Origin: Cloeon dipterum
Lineage: Eukaryota; Arthropoda; Insecta; Ephemeroptera; Baetidae
NCBI RefSeq assembly: GCF_949628265.1
Contig: NC_088787.1
Coordinates: 424,501-488,500, forward strand
Reading direction: 5' to 3'
Length of the DNA stretch: 64,000 bases
A program made the translations under genes and the position numbers. The notes under the pieces were generated by a model that was not told the origin of the DNA, did no database searches, and saw only the letters and a list, made by a program, of their open reading frames with translations. Positions 1 through 28,576 of the stretch are shown here, one piece after another. Position 1 is the first letter of the stretch. Each line of letters begins with the position of its first letter.

Positions 1-3000
1 GTTGGGGCAGGAGGGCAGCACCATGGACTGGGAGTGGAGGGCGAGGAGGCGGGTGGGCGCCTCGCAGACGGAGCAGCGCGACACGTAGCGGCGGACGTCG
101 GGCGCGGCGACCGGCGCCATGCTCATGGGCATGGGCTCGGAGGTGCTGAGCCAGTAGGAGTAGTCGGAGCGGCTGGCGTAGTCGCACACGTTGTTCAGAT
201 TGCAGAAAAGGTAGGGCATGGCCGAGAAGCGGCGCAGGCAGCTGCCCGGCGCGCCCAGGTCCTGCCCGTGCGCCTTCGCGTTCCCCGTGAAGTGCAGCAG
301 CGAGTAGCCGTCCCAGAGACGCGTGCTGCCCGCCGGACACGCCGGCACCAGCACCGACTGCGAGTGACGCGTGAACACGAAGCCGCGGCTCTTCGGACCC
401 GAGTGCTGCAGCGCCGGAGGACCTCGACCCCCGGGAAGACCTGAAACAGAGTGAGAATTTTTTTTAGAAAGGGGCGTGGCAGAAATATACAAAATTGATC
501 AAAACATTCTTTAAGAACGCCGCCATTTTGTGAATTTGATTTAAATTGTGGTCAAGGTTAAGAAAGGCGGCCATTTTGAATTTTAATAAGCTTCAAGATG
601 GCGGAATTGTTGCACTTGAGACGAATTTCCCGTTTTGGGTGGATCTATTTTCGCTTGGTGGAGGACCACGGAGGCTCTGATTGGTGGTGTACGTTGTTGT
701 TGGCGAATCAGAATGTCCGCGGTCCTCCGCCGAGCGAAAATAGATCCCCTTTTTACTTCTCAAAAGAAAAATATTAAAAGTTGCATCATATTGCGTAATA
801 GTTTCAAAATGTCGTACCTGGAATGCCGGGTTGTCCGGGGAATCCGTCCCTGGCCCTGTCCCCTGGGAAGCCACGCTGTCCTGGAGGTCCCGGTAAGCCC
901 GGCCGGCCGTCGATGCCCATTCCTCCGCGCATGCCCGGCAGTCCGTCGAGGCCGCGGTCGCCGGTGCCGCCCTTGATGCCCCACATGCCCGGCAGCCCTG
1001 GCTCTCCCTTTTCCCCTGGCGGCCCTGGTTTGTAGAAGTCCGAGGGAATCGGCGCTGGATCTCCAGGATCGCCTACGTCACCCTGAAAATTTATAAATAT
1101 TAAAATGGCGGGGAATTAATAATTTTCAGTTCTCACCGGTAGGCCAGGTGGGCCGCCAATGCCGGGCACACCCTCAGGGCCGGGCACTCCGGCCTCTCCG
1201 TTGGGTCCCTTCCTGCCAGGTATGCCGTCCAGGCCCCTCAGTCCGATGTCACCTTTGACTCCCGGCCAGCCGTCCAGTCCCGGCATTCCGATGTCGCCCG
1301 GCTGCCCCTTTGACCTGTGGAATTTTAAAATTAGCTCTTAATTTCAGGTCGAAATACCCTGAGCTTACCCTGCGGGAGGTCTGCCAGGGTCGCCACGCAT
1401 TCCCTTCAAACCAGACAGACCAGGATCACCTGAAAATTGATTTTTTAATTCATTCCGGATTATTTAAAAAAAATTAATTGTTACCAGTCTCGCCAGGGTA
1501 TCCGTCGCGTCCGTTGATTCCCGCGGCGCCCGGGAGACCCACGTTGCCGATCAATCCTTTCACGCCCTGCAACACGAAAGTTCGGTTTATTCTTTTAATC
1601 TTGGCGCCTGCCAACACGTTGGGTAGACTGTGCCGCCGAGCTGCTTTTTAGCGCCGGTTGCCTAATCTTTCGATCATGAAAAAAAGGTTTCCTTTCTTCC
1701 TGTGTTAAAAAATCGCCAAAAACGCAAATTTCGACACGAAACTCGGCCATTCGATGCCTCTGGGTGCCAAACGAAGGAAAATAAAGTCAAAAACACCCTG
1801 TGGCACATAGGTGAATTAATAAAAAAATCAGAAGAAAAGGGGTATTTTAGAGAATTTTGGGGGCTTTTCGCGTACGGGTCCCACGTTCAAGTTCTTTCGA
1901 CGCAGAATTTCACCGCGAGTCCAAACAACATTGGTTTTTTCCTCTGCGACTCACACGAGCCGAGTTATTGATTTTTTAATGTGAAAAAACGTAAATCGGA
2001 CATTACTAAATTTTTTTTGGGGCCTGGCTGCGGCCCTGTGGGTCCTACGGCGATGATTTCTACGCCAGTCAATGCCCCTTGGTAGGGCATGAATTCCCGT
2101 GTTCAGTTTTTCAAAATTGGACTATTTTTCGAATTACTACGATTTTTTTAATGTCCAAATTTCAGAAAATTTTCTAACAATTCAACGGATTGATGGATTT
2201 TAAGTCAAAAGGTCTCAAACGAAAGATCTCACCAAGCTCTATCACCTTATGACCTTTTTCAGGGTCATTTACCCTGAAATCGGTTCCTGAGCCACTTTTC
2301 GCGATTTTTCCACCGCCACCTTTTAAAAAAATATTTTTAATTGACTGAAAAGGGAGTTTTAGAATTTTTCTTTAGGGAATTGAGTGGCCTCGTTCTCGAT
2401 TTCGGGCGCAGAAAAGAAAAAGAGCGGTGGTTTATTGGGGAGCGGGGAATTATGGAAAGTGCGACTCGGTGCGCGGCGTGGCTGGCACGAGTGTGTGTTT
2501 CCGAGCGCGTTGCCCGGCGACAAACACACTCACTCACTCGCCACTCCGATCGCATCGAATACGGAACTGCAGCCGCGCCGCGACAAACTAAACAAGCTCG
2601 CTACTCGCAGACCAAAGCCAACAACTTCTCGTTTCGTGAGTTAAATTGTTTGTTTTAATTTATTTAACTGCTCGTGAGCAGTGAATTTTAATTTATTAAA
2701 GTTTAGGGGGTGAGATTTATTTCTATTCAGCGTATTTTGTTGTAAAAATAATTAGGGGAAGCACGAATAAGTAAAAAATCGATTTTCCTGATTCTCCAGA
2801 GTGAATTTTCACAATTATTAATTGATAAAAATTTTTCTGAATTTTAGGAGGTGGTGGGAGGGCCGCCGCGTTGCAAAAAGACTGTGCATCTGCCGCCGTT
2901 GAGTCGACCGGCGCCCCCGGGGCCTCCGAGCGCCCCCGAGCGGCCCATGCGGGACTCGTGTTGGTTGCTGAGCAAGCTGTTCGGGGGCGGGCATCCCCCG

Positions 3001-6000
3001 ACCCCGCCGTCGCCCCCGCCCCGCTCTGCCGATCTCTCGCCCTACTCGCCGCTCCCGGCAATCGCCCCCGCACACCCCCAGCCGCCTCCGCCGCCCCCGG
3101 TACGTCTAATTTTTTTATTTTAATTTGTTAAAAATGTAATTTTTGCTTTTCAAGCTGGTGCGCGAGAAGACGTACGTGGTGACGAGTCCCGTGATCGTGA
3201 AGGGGCCCCCGGCGGCCCCCAAGAAGCTGCAAAAGCGGCGCAAGCTGGACCCCAGCAAGGCGTGGGGCGGCCGTCCGCCCCCGCAACCCTCCTTCGCCGA
3301 CGCCAAGGGCGGCGTCTTCTTCATCGTCGGCGCCGAATCGGACTCGTGATTTTTAGTGACAGATTTTGTAAGAATATTTTTGCAATAATTAAATAAATGA
3401 ATGAATGGAATTGTTTTCGTGTCGCTTTGTTGCGCAACGCCTGGCTAATTGGCTCCGAGGGGTCACTGACCGTCGAAAACGAGTTGAAAAAAATTGTTTG
3501 CCGGGTCAGTGGGTAAACTGGTTGCGTGTTGCACAATATCGATCCGTGTTATAATATTCGCGTGATCAAATCTCCTGCTCCGATGGGAATTATCAGTGCC
3601 ATTTTACAACTTTCTATCAATCGCATGGCGCAATAATCTTCTTTTCAATCCCTGAATTCATTTCTCAACAAAAAAATAAATAAAATACCGTAATGCTGAA
3701 CCCTGGAGGTCCTTGTCGGCCTTTAGGTCCGTCTTCGCCGTAGCCGCCAGGGCTGCCCTTCTGCCCAACGCGTCCAGGACGGCCAGGGAAGCCGTCGAAG
3801 CCCGGCACGCCCTCGTCTCCCCTCTCAGCATCTCGCGGCTCCATTCCTGTTAAATCACTCATTGTTAATAAAACTGGCTGGGTCCGTGCGTCAGGGTACC
3901 TGGCAGTCCGGGCGGTCCGCGCATGCCCTTGCCGCCCTTTACGCCCAATTCGCCTGGCAGTCCGGTCAGTCCGGGGGCTCCTGGATTGCCACGAGGACCC
4001 TGATGGCAGGGAAAAGGTGAGTACCGCGTTTTTAACCTTTGGAGGGCAGCTTACCGGAGGCCCTTTGACGCCGGGTCGGCCCTGCTCGCCGCGGATGCCT
4101 TTGAAGCCGATCTGACCGAACAGTCCCGTCTCGCCGGGTTCGCCCTTCGACCCTTCCGTGTAGGGTGTGAAGCCCGGATCGCCCACGAAGCCTTTCAAAC
4201 CTTTCGGGCCCGGCAGACCCTGAGGACCGGGCAGGCCTGGATTTCCCTTCATTCCCGGGCGGCCGAAAGCGCCAGGGTCTCCGTCCATGCCGAATTCTCC
4301 CTTTTCCCCGTCAGGTCCGATCATTCCAGGGTCGCCCCTTCCGCCTCGGAAGCCGTCTTTCCCTGGCAGGCCGGGTCGACCATCGAAGCCCGCCAACCCG
4401 ATTTCTCCTTTTTCGCCCTTGTTGCCGTCCTGACCTGTGACGCCGGAATCGCCAGGGCGGCCGAAGCGTCCGTTCTGGCCGCTGGGACCTCTGTCTCCTG
4501 GAAGGCCTTTGGGCCCTGGCGGAGCGTCCAGCACGAGGCCGTCGACGCCTCTTTCGCCCCTGAGCCCGTCCGAACCGTCGCGGCCGCGCAGACCCTGAGG
4601 CCCGTCGATGCCTGGGTCGCCTGAAATTCCTTTCGGACCGCTAAACGCATTATCGCCAGGTTCTCCGTTGATGCCAGGGTACCCCGGCAAGCCGGCCATG
4701 CCCTGAGAAGAAAGAATAATAAATTAAATAAAATAATCTTCAACCTGAGAAGGTTCACCGTACCTTCATGCCAGGTCGTCCCGGCAGGCCATTGCGACCT
4801 TCAGGTCCCTCGTCGCCGATTTCCCCTTTGCGGCCGCGCAGTCCGATCAGTCCCTGAGGACCAGGTCGTCCGTCCAACCCTGGCAGGCCGTTGTCTCCCC
4901 TGTCGCCAAAGGTTCCCGGAGTGCCCGGAAGGCCGTCGGTACCGTTGAAGCCGGGCAGGCCGGGCTCGCCAGGGATGCCAGGTCGGCCGGCAGGGCCGGG
5001 TCGTCCAGGGTCGCCTTTAACGCCCTTAACGCCCATGGTGCCGTTCCAGCCGTCCGCGCCGCGGAATCCGAACGAACCGAACACGCCGCTCAGTCCAGGC
5101 AACCCTGGCGAGCCGGGCAGCCCAGGTGGGCCCACCCTGATGTCACCCCTCGAGCCTTTCCGACCCTGAGAGTTGATTATTCACATTTAATGTTAAATTT
5201 AAATATTTTAAAATATACCCTGAGTCCGGTAAAGCCTGCAGGTCCAGGCGCACCCTTGTTACCCTTTTCTCCTGTGTAGCCGAGAGTGCCGGCCAAGCCA
5301 TCGTAGCCAAACAGGCCGTCGTCACCTCGAGGACCGGGAGAACCAGGTCGCCTTTTGTGTTTTTTAACTTAATATTTCATTCAAGGGCCGAAATTATTAA
5401 ATTACCCTGGCAATCCCATTTCGCCCTCCAGAATTGAAAGTCCGTTGTCGCCTCTATCACCTTTGGGACCGATGATGCCCGGTATTCCTGGGGTTCCGTC
5501 CCTGCCAGGGAGGCCGAAAGGTCCTTTGGGACCTTCCTCGCCGCGCACGCCCTGGTGTCCTTTGTATCCGGGAATGCCTGGCAGAGAGGTTCCCCGGCGG
5601 CCCTTGAGGCCAGGGGCTCCTTCGTAGCCAGCTTCACCAACTCCACCCTTCTCCCCAGGGTAGCCGTCAGGTCCTGTAAAAGGGTTACAAAACCGGCCAA
5701 CTAGAATAAGCCAGGGTACGCGCACCTCTGAAGCCAGGTTCTCCCCTGGCGCCTGCTTCTCCGTAGCTTCTCAAAATGTTTTCAGGTACGTCGCCCATTT
5801 TACCACGGACACCATCGTCACCTGGCTGTCCTATCTGGCCCCTGAAAGGTAATTTAATCTACAGGTCAGTTTAAATAAAAAAAACTTGCTTTCGACCGGT
5901 GATGCCCTTTTGACCGATCAGGACGTATTCAGGTCGCAGGTCCGCGTCTCCCTTCTCGCCGTTGAGACCGTTCAATCCGTCGAATCCGTCACGGCCCTGA

Positions 6001-9000
6001 ATGCCGACCTCGCCCCACTCGCCCTGAAATCAGGTTTTATTAAACCTCAGGAAGCTTTGAAAAATAACGCACCTTGTCGCCGCGTTTGCCGATTTCGCCG
6101 CGCAAACCTGGCAGGCCGGCGTCGCCTTCGTCACCTCTGATGCCAGGTTCGCCCGGCAGGCCGCGGTAGCCAGGGTCGCCCTTGTCCGGAATGATCGTTT
6201 GGCTGTCGCGGAAGTCTCTTATTTGACCGTCGGGGCCTCGCTCGCCCGACTGTCCGATTTCTCCCTGCTGTCCGTTCAGGCCCGCGGGGCCTCGAAGTCC
6301 TTTCGGTCCGTCCAAGCCCCTCGGACCCTTTGGGCCTCTTGCACCTGGCAGTCCTGGCTTCCCAGGGTACCCGTGCAGACCGGGCCTTCCGTCGTCGCCG
6401 CCGTCTCCTTTCACTCCTGGCCGACCTGAAAACGGAAAGGATTTTTTTAAATATTTAAAATTTTTTAGAATAAATTTTTTATTTATTAAATTTAAAAAAC
6501 AAACAATTTAATTTATTAATTTAACAATAACTTATTTTCATCAATACAATTTTTTATTACTAATTTATTTGAATTAACTATAAATTTAATTTATGTATTT
6601 AAACTTGATTTAATTTATTTAAAACAGTTTTTTTTAATAATTTTAAATTCAATAAATCAAATTTATTAATTTAAAATTAATTCAGTTTAATTAAAATAAC
6701 TTTATTTATTTATTAATGATTTTAAATTTATTTAATTATACCTATTGATTGAAATTAAATATTTAAAATGCACTAAATTTAATTAAAATAATTTATAAAT
6801 TTTTTGGATAATTTTTAATTTGTTAAATTAACCTAACGATTTAATTAAATCATTTAAAATTAATTTTAATCATATGAACTAATTTATTCAAATTTTTAAA
6901 ATATTTTTAATTTAATAAAATTCAATTAACGATTGAAATTAAGTTTTTAGATTTTGGCAAAAATAATCTGGTGAACTTTGCAGCACACGTAGCATGAGAG
7001 AGTTTGTAAAGAGTTGCTTTGCGGATGGCGGAGGCGTTTAATTTTTTTTTATCTTTGGCCGATAGCGCAGCAGAATTGGTTCAGAGCGGCCGGACATCCT
7101 CCGGCGTGGGACGGCCGCCGCTTATCAGCACTTTGCGCGTGCTTTCGCCTCTGCCGATTTAACCGAATTCCGAAAAAAAATCTGCAATGCGTGGCTCACC
7201 GTCAGGGCAGAATCCGCAGTCGTCGCCGCGGAGACCTTTGGGTCCCTTGGGCCCCGGGAAGCCGTCGATGCCGTTGAAGCCGGCGTCGCCAGGAAAGCCG
7301 GGCAGGCCGTCCTCGCCAGGTGGGCCGACGACGTCGACGCCGCCGCCGGGCCGGCCGGGTGGACCTGAAATCAGGCAGCGTCAGGGTGGGGCGCGATTTA
7401 AGGGTGCGAGGTGCTCACCAGGGTCGCCGACCTCGCCGAGGTCACCGGTGAGGCCAGGGTAGCCGTCCGTCCCGTCCGTGCCGTCGGCCCCTTTGGGGCC
7501 CACGACGTCCAGGCCCGCGAAGCCCTTCTCGCCTTGACCGCCAGGGATGCCCTGGATGCCGATCAGGCCCTGAGAGCCGGGTTCGCCGGCCACGCCGTCG
7601 TCGCCGGGCTCACCCTTGACGGACATTCCTCTGGGGCCTCTCAATCCGGGCACGCCAGGGTCGCCGGGCGGGCCGGCGGGGCCGCGAAGGCCCACCAGGC
7701 CCTGGGCGCCCTTCAGGCCGTTGAATCCCGGTGGTCCGTCCAGTCCCACGGGGCCTTGCGGCCCCTGGCCGCCGAGTTGGCCTCCGAGGTCGAGCGTGGG
7801 GTCGTAGACCCCCGGAGGACCTTCCTCGCCCTGTCTTCCCGGCCGTCCCGGTCTGCCGGACTCGCCGATGGGGCCTTTGGCGCCGTCGAGGCCGTCGATG
7901 CCCGCGTAACCCGGAGCCCCCTTGAAGCCTTTGAAGCCCGCGGGGCCCAGCGGCCCCTCCTTGCCGGGCTTGCCGCGCGGTCCGTCGTCGCCCCGCGCCC
8001 CTTTGGTGCCCTTGAAACCCGGCTGCCCCGAGTAGCCGCGGACGCCGTCCTCTCCGGGCACGCCTTCGGCTCCCTGGTACCCCTGGTCACCCTTGTAGCC
8101 CTTCTCGCCCTTGACGCCCTTCAGTTTCTTCGTGTCGATGCCCACGAACTCGACGATCACTGGGCCTGGCTCGCCGACGTCACCTCTCGGTCCCTTTGCG
8201 CCCTTCGAGCCCATCACGTTCTCGCCCTTGTCTCCTGGCGGCCCCGGGGCTCCCTCAGGGCCGATCGGACCCTGACATACGATTAATGCAAAAGTCCCTC
8301 AAAAAATAAAAAAGATCTCACCGCATCGCCCATCATGCCTGGCGCACCTGGTATTCCTTCAAATCCCACGTACCCTGGCTCACCCTGTACGAAACACCTG
8401 ATTAAATGCCCTGAGAAAGACCCTGAAACTCACGGGAGGCCCATCGAAGCCCGAATCTCCCTGCTGGCCTTTGGTGCCGAAGCTGTTGATGCCTCCCTCG
8501 CCCGCGTCACCTGGTGGCCCGTCCGGGCCGTCAGGCCCAGGGAGACCCCGTCGCCCTGAGTACCCTGGCGGGCCAGGTGGGCCGGGGCGTCCGTCCGTGC
8601 CGTTGCAGCCGGGCAGACCTTGCGGTCCCGCGGGCCCTGAGTCTCCCAGCAAGCCCTAAAAAAGCGGTTTTGGTCAGTCGTACCTTCCGAAGGGTGCACT
8701 CACCATCATGCCGCGCGTGCCTGGAAAGCCGGGAACGCCCGTGTCGCCCTGAAAAACACTTGATTAAAATGAATCAGCGGTCAGGTGGGTGGGTGGCTTA
8801 CCCTGTATCCTTTGTCGCCCTGCGAGCCAAACTCTCCGTAGGCGCCCTTCTCGCCCTTGACGCCGAAGGGTCCCTCGGGGCCCATGTCGCCTGGGAGGCC
8901 CTCGTGTCCCGGCATGCCGGGAATGCCCTTGATGCCAGGTTCGCCCTTGATGCCGTCGCAGTCGCAGGCGGCCAAGTTGGGCGCACACCCTTTGCACGCC

Positions 9001-10555
9001 TGCAACCAATCAAACTCAAATTTCTATTTCGGGACACCTTCCTCAACCTCCGGCCGCGAGATTTATTTCCAAACGGCCAGAAAGAAAAATAAATAAATCC
9101 AAGAACGGGGCAATCTGCTATTCTTTACTTTAAAAAAAAGAAAGAATAATTTACGGCGGCAATTTATTCGAATATGATTTTCTAATTTTCCGGTTGTCAC
9201 TCTGTTTTTTTCTTTCTTTCGATTCGCGGGCAGGCGAGGAGAATCGGAGAACAGCCGAGGTTCGGTTCGGTTCGTCGGCCTTTGCACTTTCACTCTCTCG
9301 GGTCTGCATCTGCGCGCCACATGGCCGCTGTTTATTCAAAGGGCACATAAACCGAGTCGCACGGCACCGCAGAGCAGAGAAAAGGAAATCTCATTCTCTG
9401 TTTATTAACTTCTCCGAATTCATGGGAAAAAAATTAAACTGTCTCTGTTTACGGACAAAATCTCATCGACAGATAAATAAAATAAATTTAAATTGTTAAA
9501 AAAATTAAACAGTCGTAATTCTTCATGTTTTTTAATTTAAAATAATTTAAAAGCCCAAGGAATGGCCATGAACGGAAACGAGAATGGGAATTCGTGTGTG
9601 GAGAAACATGTTGTCGAGCTCGTTAATCGCGATGACGGGCGAGGAAAAAACGGCGGTGGGCGCGTCCTCGGCTGCAGCCTCCTTGGCGTGGTCCATTCCA
9701 TCTGGGAGCACGTGGGGAGCGCGAGAGAGAAAGAGAGAGAGAGAGAGAACCGGAGAGAGAGAGAGAGAGAGAGGACGTAATAAGCCGCTGCGCGATAAAT
9801 CAGAGAAACGGGAGAAGTGGCGACGGCACGCGGGGTGGATTCCTCCCCCGAGAGAGCCAACACATGCGCAGGCAGGCGGCATACCTTTCCATTCACGCGC
9901 TCCAGAGTCAAAGAAAGAAAGAAAAAGAGGCTTTGTGCGTGTTAACACGCGATTTGCCGCTCATTACGGGCACAAAAGCGGCCGCTTGTTGCTCTTTTCC
10001 GCGCTTTAAAAGCCCCTACTGCGCAATTTAAATGGCACAAAATTCAAATTTTCAGAGGGGAAGGAGGGGAGGGGGCCGCGCACCCCCACCCTTGACCCGA
10101 ATCCCCAAAATTTTGGACTCTAAACCCCAAAAATTAAGTTTTTTTTAAATTGAAAATTTTTAAAATTAAATTAGGGGTTGTTTTTGGTTTTGGGGGCTTG
10201 CAGGGCCCAAAGCGTACCCCCACCCTCTCCAAAATTACCCCAAATTTTGAACTCTTGGCCCCAAAAAATTAATATTTCGGATAAATCTCGAATAAGAAAA
10301 TTCAAATCAAAATTCAGGGGTTGTTTTGGGGGTCTGGGGGGTCGAGGTTGTGACTCACTGCCGCGGGGGCCAAAGCGTGCCCCCTCCCTTCCCGAATTTC
10401 GGACTCTCGACCCCCAAAAATAAATATTTTGAAAATATCTCGATTAAAAATCAAAGTTAGGGGTGGTTTCGGGGGTTGGGGGTGTGACTCACCGCTGCGT
10501 GGGCCGGCGGGGGCCCGAGGTGGGCCGCGAGCAGGAGGGCGGCCACCAGCAGCAT
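1..10555 (-). CDS. Col4a1: Collagen type IV alpha-1-type chain, 3' end beyond the window
   Basis: Basement-membrane collagen subunit; secreted. I read 21 exons (minus strand, 5' to 3'): 10555-10493, 8999-8802, 8748-8704, 8655-8434, 8384-8322, 8271-7419, 7364-7200, 6425-6073, 6023-5890, 5841-5726, 5673-5406, 5351-5219, 5165-4764, 4702-4055, 3999-3900, 3846-3689, 1566-1485, 1429-1369, 1314-1137, 1082-818, 440 to the edge. They give 1,649 in-frame codons. Exon 1 is a 21-residue signal peptide ([20 protein letters not shown]). Exon 2 opens with the 7S cysteines ([16 protein letters not shown]), followed by Gly-X-Y repeats with interruptions and several RGD triplets. The last exon enters NC1 ([27 protein letters not shown], NDxSYWLST-like SDYSYWLST), which is alpha-1-like rather than alpha-2-like. 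About 100 NC1 residues are missing, so the full length should be near 1,750, normal for the family. One intron (5889-5842) has a GC donor. Confidence 0.95.
594..752. mobile_element. MITE family B, copy 1
   Basis: Terminal inverted repeats: GATCTATTTTCGCTTGGTGG (from 641) and its near-complement ending GAGCGAAAATAGATCC. Inner arms read GGAGGACCACGGAGGCTCTGA and, inverted, TCCGCGGTCCTCCGCC. The left flank, with ACGAATTTCCCGTTTTG, is shared with the other copies. No coding capacity. It lies in the last intron of the alpha-1 collagen gene. Confidence 0.75.
2947..3349 (+). CDS. Small proline-rich protein nested in a collagen intron, function unknown
   Basis: I do not recognise this gene. It lies wholly inside the 2.1 kb intron (3688-1567) of the minus-strand collagen gene, in the opposite orientation. 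Two coding exons, 2947-3099 and 3155-3349, joined by a 55-bp GT-AG intron in phase 0, give 115 residues. The first part is Pro-rich ([12 protein letters not shown], then a run of Pro). The second is basic then hydrophobic ([47 protein letters not shown]). The exon at 2848 begins after an AG acceptor and its frame is open upstream of the chosen Met ([15 protein letters not shown] [11 protein letters not shown]), so the true start may lie in an upstream exon; a donor-like C|GTGAGT at 2634/2635 would close a 5' exon. A poly(A) signal follows at 3392. Codon use is GC-rich like its neighbours. Confidence 0.65.
3392..3397 (+). promoter_or_regulatory. Poly(A) signal of the nested gene
   Basis: AATAAA 43 bp after the TGA of the nested proline-rich gene, on the same strand. 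Confidence 0.6.
6428..7197. other. AT-rich intron of the alpha-1 collagen gene
   Basis: Bases 6430-6990 are almost entirely A and T in short TTTAAATTAATT-like strings. I see no gene, element ends or inverted repeat. The flanking exons (6425-6073 and 7364-7200) join in phase 1 at a glycine codon. Confidence 0.8.
9000..10492. other. First intron of the alpha-1 collagen gene, with a GA microsatellite
   Basis: Separates the signal-peptide exon from the 7S exon, both in phase 0. It contains an interrupted GA/AG repeat at about 9722-9773, and, in 10040-10490, three loose tandem copies of a sequence of the type CCCCAAAATTTTGGACTCT followed by GGGGTTGTTTTGGGGG. The last of these directly abuts the splice donor of exon 1. 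No coding exon seen. Confidence 0.7.
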
Positions 10556-10888
10556 GTCTGCGCGGGTCGCTCGCTCGCACAGTCTCTGGAGTGTGTGTGC
10601 GCGGCTGCGGCCTCGGCGTCTGGAGCGGCTGGCGCGGCTGCCCCCTCCCCCGGCGCCCCTCCGGCCCCCTCCACGCCTGGGCACCGCGACAGGCGGGCGG
10701 ACGGACGGCCCTCGGGGGCCGCGCTCATACGGACGGCAGCCGGGCGCTCGGTCGGTCGCTTACTGCCCGCCACCGCCGCCCCCACGAGACGCGAGACATG
10801 TGCCTGCGACCCTGAAGCGCCGCGCCACCCTCTCAGGTTCGTCCACCCCGCACGCGACCGCTTTCCCTGATTAATTTCACTCTTCAGG
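10556..10888. promoter_or_regulatory. Shared divergent promoter region of the two collagen IV genes
   Basis: The 333 bp between the two start codons are GC-rich and must contain both 5' UTRs and the start of transcription for both genes. No TATA box is obvious. Just before the plus-strand ATG there is a pyrimidine-rich stretch ending in CAG (10875-10887) that looks like a 3' splice site, so the alpha-2 gene may have a non-coding first exon. The head-to-head arrangement of alpha-1 and alpha-2 collagen IV genes is known from Drosophila and vertebrates; common regulation is inferred from it. Confidence 0.7.
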
Positions 10889-26938
<16,050 letters not shown>

Positions 26939-27201
26939 GACTTTTCTCCCTCTCGTCGGTCGTTTTATTCTCTCTCTTAAGGTTTAATATAATAATTATT
27001 ACTGATTATTGTGATAATTCATTATTTTTTTCCTCGCTGTACGATATTATTAATAATTTAACGAGTTAGTTTCCTTGTCGCTGAGACGAGTGCCATAAAA
27101 TGTGTTCTTCTGTACATTACATTCACCTGCACAGGCAATAACCACCAGTCACTGCCAAAAATTTATTATTTTTTGTGTAACGCGCAACCACTATTAATTT
27201 A

Positions 27202-27207
27202 AATAAA
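27202..27207 (+). promoter_or_regulatory. Poly(A) signal of the alpha-2 collagen gene
   Basis: AATAAA 264 bp after the TAG at 26936-26938, on the plus strand. The facing gene (casein kinase I alpha) ends from the other side at about 27.8 kb, so the two genes are convergent with roughly 600 bp between them. Confidence 0.6.
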
Positions 27208-27352
27208 AAGTTACGGCTTCGAATCGACAAATTAAAACCAAACCTAATGGCGTTTTATTCTTTTCTGGTTCGAAAATATCTTTATTTAAAAATATATTGA
27301 GAAAATCATCTTTTGAAGCAAAAATGAAGAGCGAGAAATTCGCAATCAAAAA

Positions 27353-27535
27353 AAGATCTATTTTCGCTCGGCGGAGTACCACGGACGATCTGATTGGCAA
27401 AGAACAACGAATACCGCCGCCGGGCCAATCAGAGCCTCCGTGGTCCTCCGCCAAGGGAAAATAGATCCGCTCAAAACGGGAAATTCGTCTCAAAAAAGTG
27501 CAACAAGTCAGCCGCCTTGAAGCAAAATAACTTTC
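27353..27535. mobile_element. MITE family B, copy 2
   Basis: Inverted orientation relative to copy 1: GATCTATTTTCGCTCGGCGG on the left, CCGCCAAGGGAAAATAGATC on the right, then the shared flank AACGGGAAATTCGTCTC. It lies between the convergent 3' ends of the alpha-2 collagen and casein kinase genes. Confidence 0.75.
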
Positions 27536-27823
27536 TTGGTCGAAATTTAAATAAAAATGGCTGCTTTGCTTAACGTTGACCACCTTTAAAATCAAATCCT
27601 GAGAGAAGTTTTTGAACAACTGTTGGTTCCCGCCGGTCAGAATCAGGAGACAGTCTGCAGCGTCCATTCAGAAGCGTCCAAAAAGGGGCGTGCTAAGAAT
27701 TTCTTTGCCGCGAATTTTGTTCCATTTCCTTTAGCCTGACGTGCAATCTAGCGGACAAAACATTTTATTATTTTTTTCTGTTGGGTCGGAATAAAAGGCG
27801 CAGACATTTCAAGTAATTCTGGA

Positions 27824-27829
27824 TTTATT
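27824..27829 (-). promoter_or_regulatory. Poly(A) signal of casein kinase I alpha
   Basis: TTTATT on the plus strand, i.e. AATAAA on the minus strand, about 750 bp beyond the kinase stop codon. This would give a long 3' UTR covering 28576 to about 27810, where I see no other gene. Confidence 0.45.
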
Positions 27830-28576
27830 TCATTTTCAAACATATAAAACGGCAATAATTAATTACATTACGAATTACCAGGTAATCTAAACTTAAACTT
27901 GCTTATTAGTCTAGCGGGACACGTGGATCGCGCGGGTCCCCGAGTTGTTTTAAACTTAGGGCGTAAGAATAACATAACATATTATCGTATGATCGTAATA
28001 ATTACTCTTGTGTGTGTTTTAATTCGATTTATTCATCGCATCATCAGCATTTTAATATGCATTTATATATAAAGTTTTTAAGATTTATTTTCTCTCTGCC
28101 GTCGGCTCGACAGTCGACGCACCTCTGAACATTTACGATGGAAATCTGATTGGTGAGAAAGTCCACTGCTTCACTGAGAGTCCAAACTGTGCATTTTTGA
28201 GAGAGAGACAGACAGACGGGGGAAACTGATTCGATTTCCTTTCTACCGCCCACCTAAAAGCCAATGTAAAAAGACACAGCTTAGTCTCGGAGGAGAGAGC
28301 GGCGCGCGGGCGGCAAGCAGCACAACTTTGCTCCAAAGTCCTTCGCTCCCGTGCCAACACCCCGTTCAGCGGGGGTGTGCGCAAAGGAGCGGCGTCACAC
28401 TAGACCTTTTGACGTCCGCCTAGTGCCGAAATTTGTGAATATTTTACTTTTTTTTTGTTTTTTGGTTTAAATGAAATCGGTTGATTGGATGGTGGATAAG
28501 CTGGTGGAGACACAAGGAGAGGTTGCGGTTGCTTGTTGCTCGTGCTGGCTGATTCTTTCTTTCTTTCTTTTCGCTT

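Noticed and set aside
2341-2658. Plus-strand ORF upstream of the nested gene
   Set aside because: Charged, low-plausibility sequence with wrong phase to the next exon; more likely promoter and 5' UTR of the nested gene.
7411-8286. Long plus-strand ORF (291 codons) over the alpha-1 collagen exons
   Set aside because: It is the antisense of Gly-X-Y coding sequence; GGN-rich codons leave all frames open. The composition (Ala/Arg/Val-rich) is an artefact.
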